This document shows positions 62,844-64,000 of a stretch of 64,000 bases of DNA, one piece after another. The stretch is from NCBI GenBank assembly GCA_036389255.1, contig DASVQI010000038.1, positions 1 to 64,000 on the forward strand, read 5' to 3'. The position numbers and the translations under genes were made by a program. The notes beneath the pieces are model-generated. The model was not told where the DNA came from. It saw nothing but the letters and a program-made list of their open reading frames with translations, and searched no databases. Source of the stretch: JACVRN01 sp036389255. GTDB taxonomy: Bacteria > Acidobacteriota > Blastocatellia > Pyrinomonadales > Pyrinomonadaceae. Each line of letters opens with the position of its first letter. Position 1 is the first letter of the stretch.

Positions 62844-62905
62844 AAGGAGATTGACTCACCGGTTCATTGAATCAATGAAGAAATGAACCGGTGAATCATC
62901 GAATA
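62844..62905. repeat. Octamer-repeat hairpin, third copy
   Basis: The arms GATTGACTCACCGGTTCATT and AATGAACCGGTGAATCATC pair imperfectly, with an inner ATTGAATCAAT palindrome. The octamer units resemble those at 33379 and 43104. It occupies the ribosome-binding region of the NRDE gene. Confidence 0.75.
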
Positions 62906-62910
62906 AATTT

Positions 62911-63240
62911 CTAGTTGACGTGCTTGTCCATCATGCGAGAGAGGGAATCGCGGCTGACTGCGCCGAGGATTCTCTCCTCTTCCTTGCCGTTCTTAAAGAG
63001 AATCAGCGTAGGCATGCCGCGTATCCCGTAGCGATTCGTCACAGACGGATTTTCGTCAACGTTGATTTTGACTACGCGCGCAGAGCCTTCGTACTTTTGG
63101 GCCAGCGCTTCTATCGTAGGCGTCAGCGCTATACACGGCGCGCACCACACGGCCCAGAAATCCACCAGCACGGGCTTGTCCGAGCTTAGTACTTCACTCT
63201 CAAAATTGCTGTCGGTTATATCGCTCACAAGGTTGCTCAT
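62911..63240 (-). CDS. trxA: Thioredoxin
   Basis: At 109 aa this is a typical thioredoxin: FWAVWCAPC (C33 and C36) in place of the usual WCGPC, PTIEALAQKYEGSARVVKINVDENP and the cis-proline in IRGMPTLILFKNG. The Ala in CAPC should shift the redox potential somewhat (inference). It reduces protein disulfides with NADPH through thioredoxin reductase. Its start overlaps the Rrf2 gene by four bases (ATGA). Confidence 0.95.
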   Translation of the reverse strand: MSNLVSDITDSNFESEVLSSDKPVLVDFWAVWCAPCIALTPTIEALAQKYEGSARVVKINVDENPSVTNRYGIRGMPTLILFKNGKEEERILGAVSRDSLSRMMDKHVN

Positions 63241-63719
63241 AATTCCCTTTCCTTCTTCCCTGAATTTCGATTTTCAGAACGCGCGGCCCGTGCTTTAGCA
63301 GCACGCGGCTCTATGGACTTCAAGACCTTCTCAATCGTGATTTTTTCGAGCACGCGCTCTACGCCCTGCTCCACTTCGTTGAGAATGCGGTCGAGCGCCC
63401 CTTCAATATTCATGCCCACGGGACATTTGGCATTCGGCGGCTGCGGGTGTAGAGCGAAAACATCTCCGGCGTCCACCGCTCTATAGACTTCTAGAAGCGT
63501 GATACGGCTCGGCTTGAGCGCAAGACGCGAGCCGCCGGACGCTCCCGTCTGCGAAACGACCAAGCCGGCCTTGGAGAGAGCGCAAAGGATGCGGCGTATG
63601 ACGACCGGATTGGTGTTGACGCTGCAAGCCACCTCGTCGGACTTCATGGACTCGTCGCCCGCGCGGGCCATAAGGGTCAAGATGTGAACGGCAATGGCAA
63701 AACGGCTGTTGGCTGGCAT
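63237..63719 (-). CDS. Rrf2 family transcriptional regulator
   Basis: This 160-aa protein has a winged helix-turn-helix (about 10-80; DEVACSVNTNPVVIRRILCAL, ASGGSRLALKP). The usual three-cysteine Fe-S motif of IscR/NsrR is not present; only C in KCPVGMNIEG lies in that loop, with a further C in the DNA-binding half. It may therefore sense thiol redox state, as YwnA-like members do (inference). It is first in the operon with thioredoxin and very likely autoregulates through the dyad at 63764-63786. Confidence 0.93.
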   Translation of the reverse strand: MPANSRFAIAVHILTLMARAGDESMKSDEVACSVNTNPVVIRRILCALSKAGLVVSQTGASGGSRLALKPSRITLLEVYRAVDAGDVFALHPQPPNAKCPVGMNIEGALDRILNEVEQGVERVLEKITIEKVLKSIEPRAAKARAARSENRNSGKKEREL

Positions 63720-63763
63720 CGAATCTGCTGCTTCAGTCTCTCTATTCTTTTAGAGCTTTAGTA

Positions 63764-63800
63764 TTAGTAACAATTATAGTTACAAATGGATGATTGTCAA
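63764..63800 (-). promoter_or_regulatory. Sigma-70 promoter with Rrf2-type operator over the -10
   Basis: On the minus strand, TTGACA (63795-63800) and TATAAT (63773-63778) are 16 bases apart, both perfect. The -10 lies in the centre of an inverted repeat GTAAC-N7-GTTAC (63767-63783), extended to TTTGTAAC/GTTACTAA with one mismatch. A repressor bound there would block the promoter. The leader to the Rrf2 ATG is about 47 bases. Confidence 0.85.
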
Positions 63801-63831
63801 GCCGGACGGTTTCCGCCCGGCCCCGGTGGGC

Positions 63832-64000
63832 TCAGAGCTTCTCGAAGAATATTTCGTCCGCATAGCACCAGCCCCATTCTTCGCCCGGCTCCAAGGATTT
63901 GATTATGGGATGCTGGGTCGCGTGAAAATGCTTGGTGGCGTGTCTGTTTTTGGACGAGTCGCAGCAGCCTACATGGCCGCAGGTTTCGCACAATCTCAAG
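63832..64000 (-). CDS. UBP-type zinc-finger protein, C-terminal part
   Basis: The gene is open at the right edge. The 55 visible residues carry the ZnF_UBP pattern: LCETCGHVGCCDSS, then RHATKHFHATQHPIIKSLEP and WGWCYADEIFF. The cysteines (CETC, GCC, WC) and histidines (RH, KHFH, QHP) match the zinc sites of the ubiquitin-binding domain of USP5/HDAC6. Bacterial stand-alone versions are known and have no established function. The frame was found by direct translation of the minus strand and ends TGA at 63832. Confidence 0.85.
   Translation of the reverse strand, partial: LRLCETCGHVGCCDSSKNRHATKHFHATQHPIIKSLEPGEEWGWCYADEIFFEKL

Overview
The window looks like chromosomal DNA from an Acidobacteriota bacterium, most likely Blastocatellia/Pyrinomonadales. 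This is an inference from gene content, without any marker search. The evidence is moderately high GC with unusually frequent ATA isoleucine codons, a radical SAM protein of the tetraether/membrane-spanning lipid synthase type, MacB-like permeases, TMTC-like TPR membrane proteins and glycine-zipper secreted proteins. Both window edges cut genes. There are no transposases, CRISPR arrays, rRNA genes or prophage blocks, and one tRNA (Pro, anticodon CGG).

Layout. 0-2.4 kb: end of a hybrid histidine kinase, a lone receiver and a GAF-SpoIIE phosphatase. 2.5-14.3 kb: envelope and housekeeping genes (glycine-zipper protein, OsmC, lytic transglycosylase, methyltransferase, CBS protein, PA0069-type radical SAM protein, Sm-like protein, VOC, DnaJ-membrane protein, M1 peptidase, deaminase). 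14.3-15 kb: a NpmA/KamB-type 16S rRNA A1408 methyltransferase homologue. 15-20.6 kb: two MacB-like permeases, tRNA-Pro, DedA, Pcm, SurE and S21. 20.7-22.8 kb: the Tes-like radical SAM enzyme. 23.4-30.4 kb: a lipoprotein, an M14 peptidase, a PilR-like sigma-54 activator, three tandem type IV pilins and a TMTC-like putative glycosyltransferase. 30.5-34.7 kb: an ABC-2 exporter with a TPR protein, then a diadenylate-cyclase-like protein. 34.7-38.9 kb: M24 peptidase, GNAT, amidase, lipoprotein and a tyrosine phosphatase. 38.9-44.6 kb: two divergent signalling operons that could form one phosphorelay (sensor kinase, RsbRD-like protein, receiver, ChpT-like degenerate kinase, sigma-54 regulator). 45-51.5 kb: an alcohol dehydrogenase with foreign-looking codon use, a second glycine-zipper protein, a double-DTG aspartic protease, a receiver and a Ser/Thr kinase-TPR protein. 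51.5-55.3 kb: two ABC-2 exporters. 55.6-59.5 kb: a lipoprotein and an ECF sigma factor with a large zinc-finger/FecR membrane partner. 59.5-64 kb: DinB, then an Rrf2-thioredoxin-NRDE-quinone reductase-SDR operon with a clear promoter/operator, and a UBP-type zinc-finger protein at the edge.

The most distinctive non-coding signal is a set of nine intergenic hairpins. Both arms of each are built from short tandem repeats of 7, 8 or 9 bases. The unit changes from place to place but the architecture stays the same, and most abut stop codons. The strongest biochemical candidates are the Tes-like enzyme and the A1408 methyltransferase homologue. The best regulatory candidates are the pilin sigma-54 control region with its overlapping alternative hairpins, and the Rrf2 operator.
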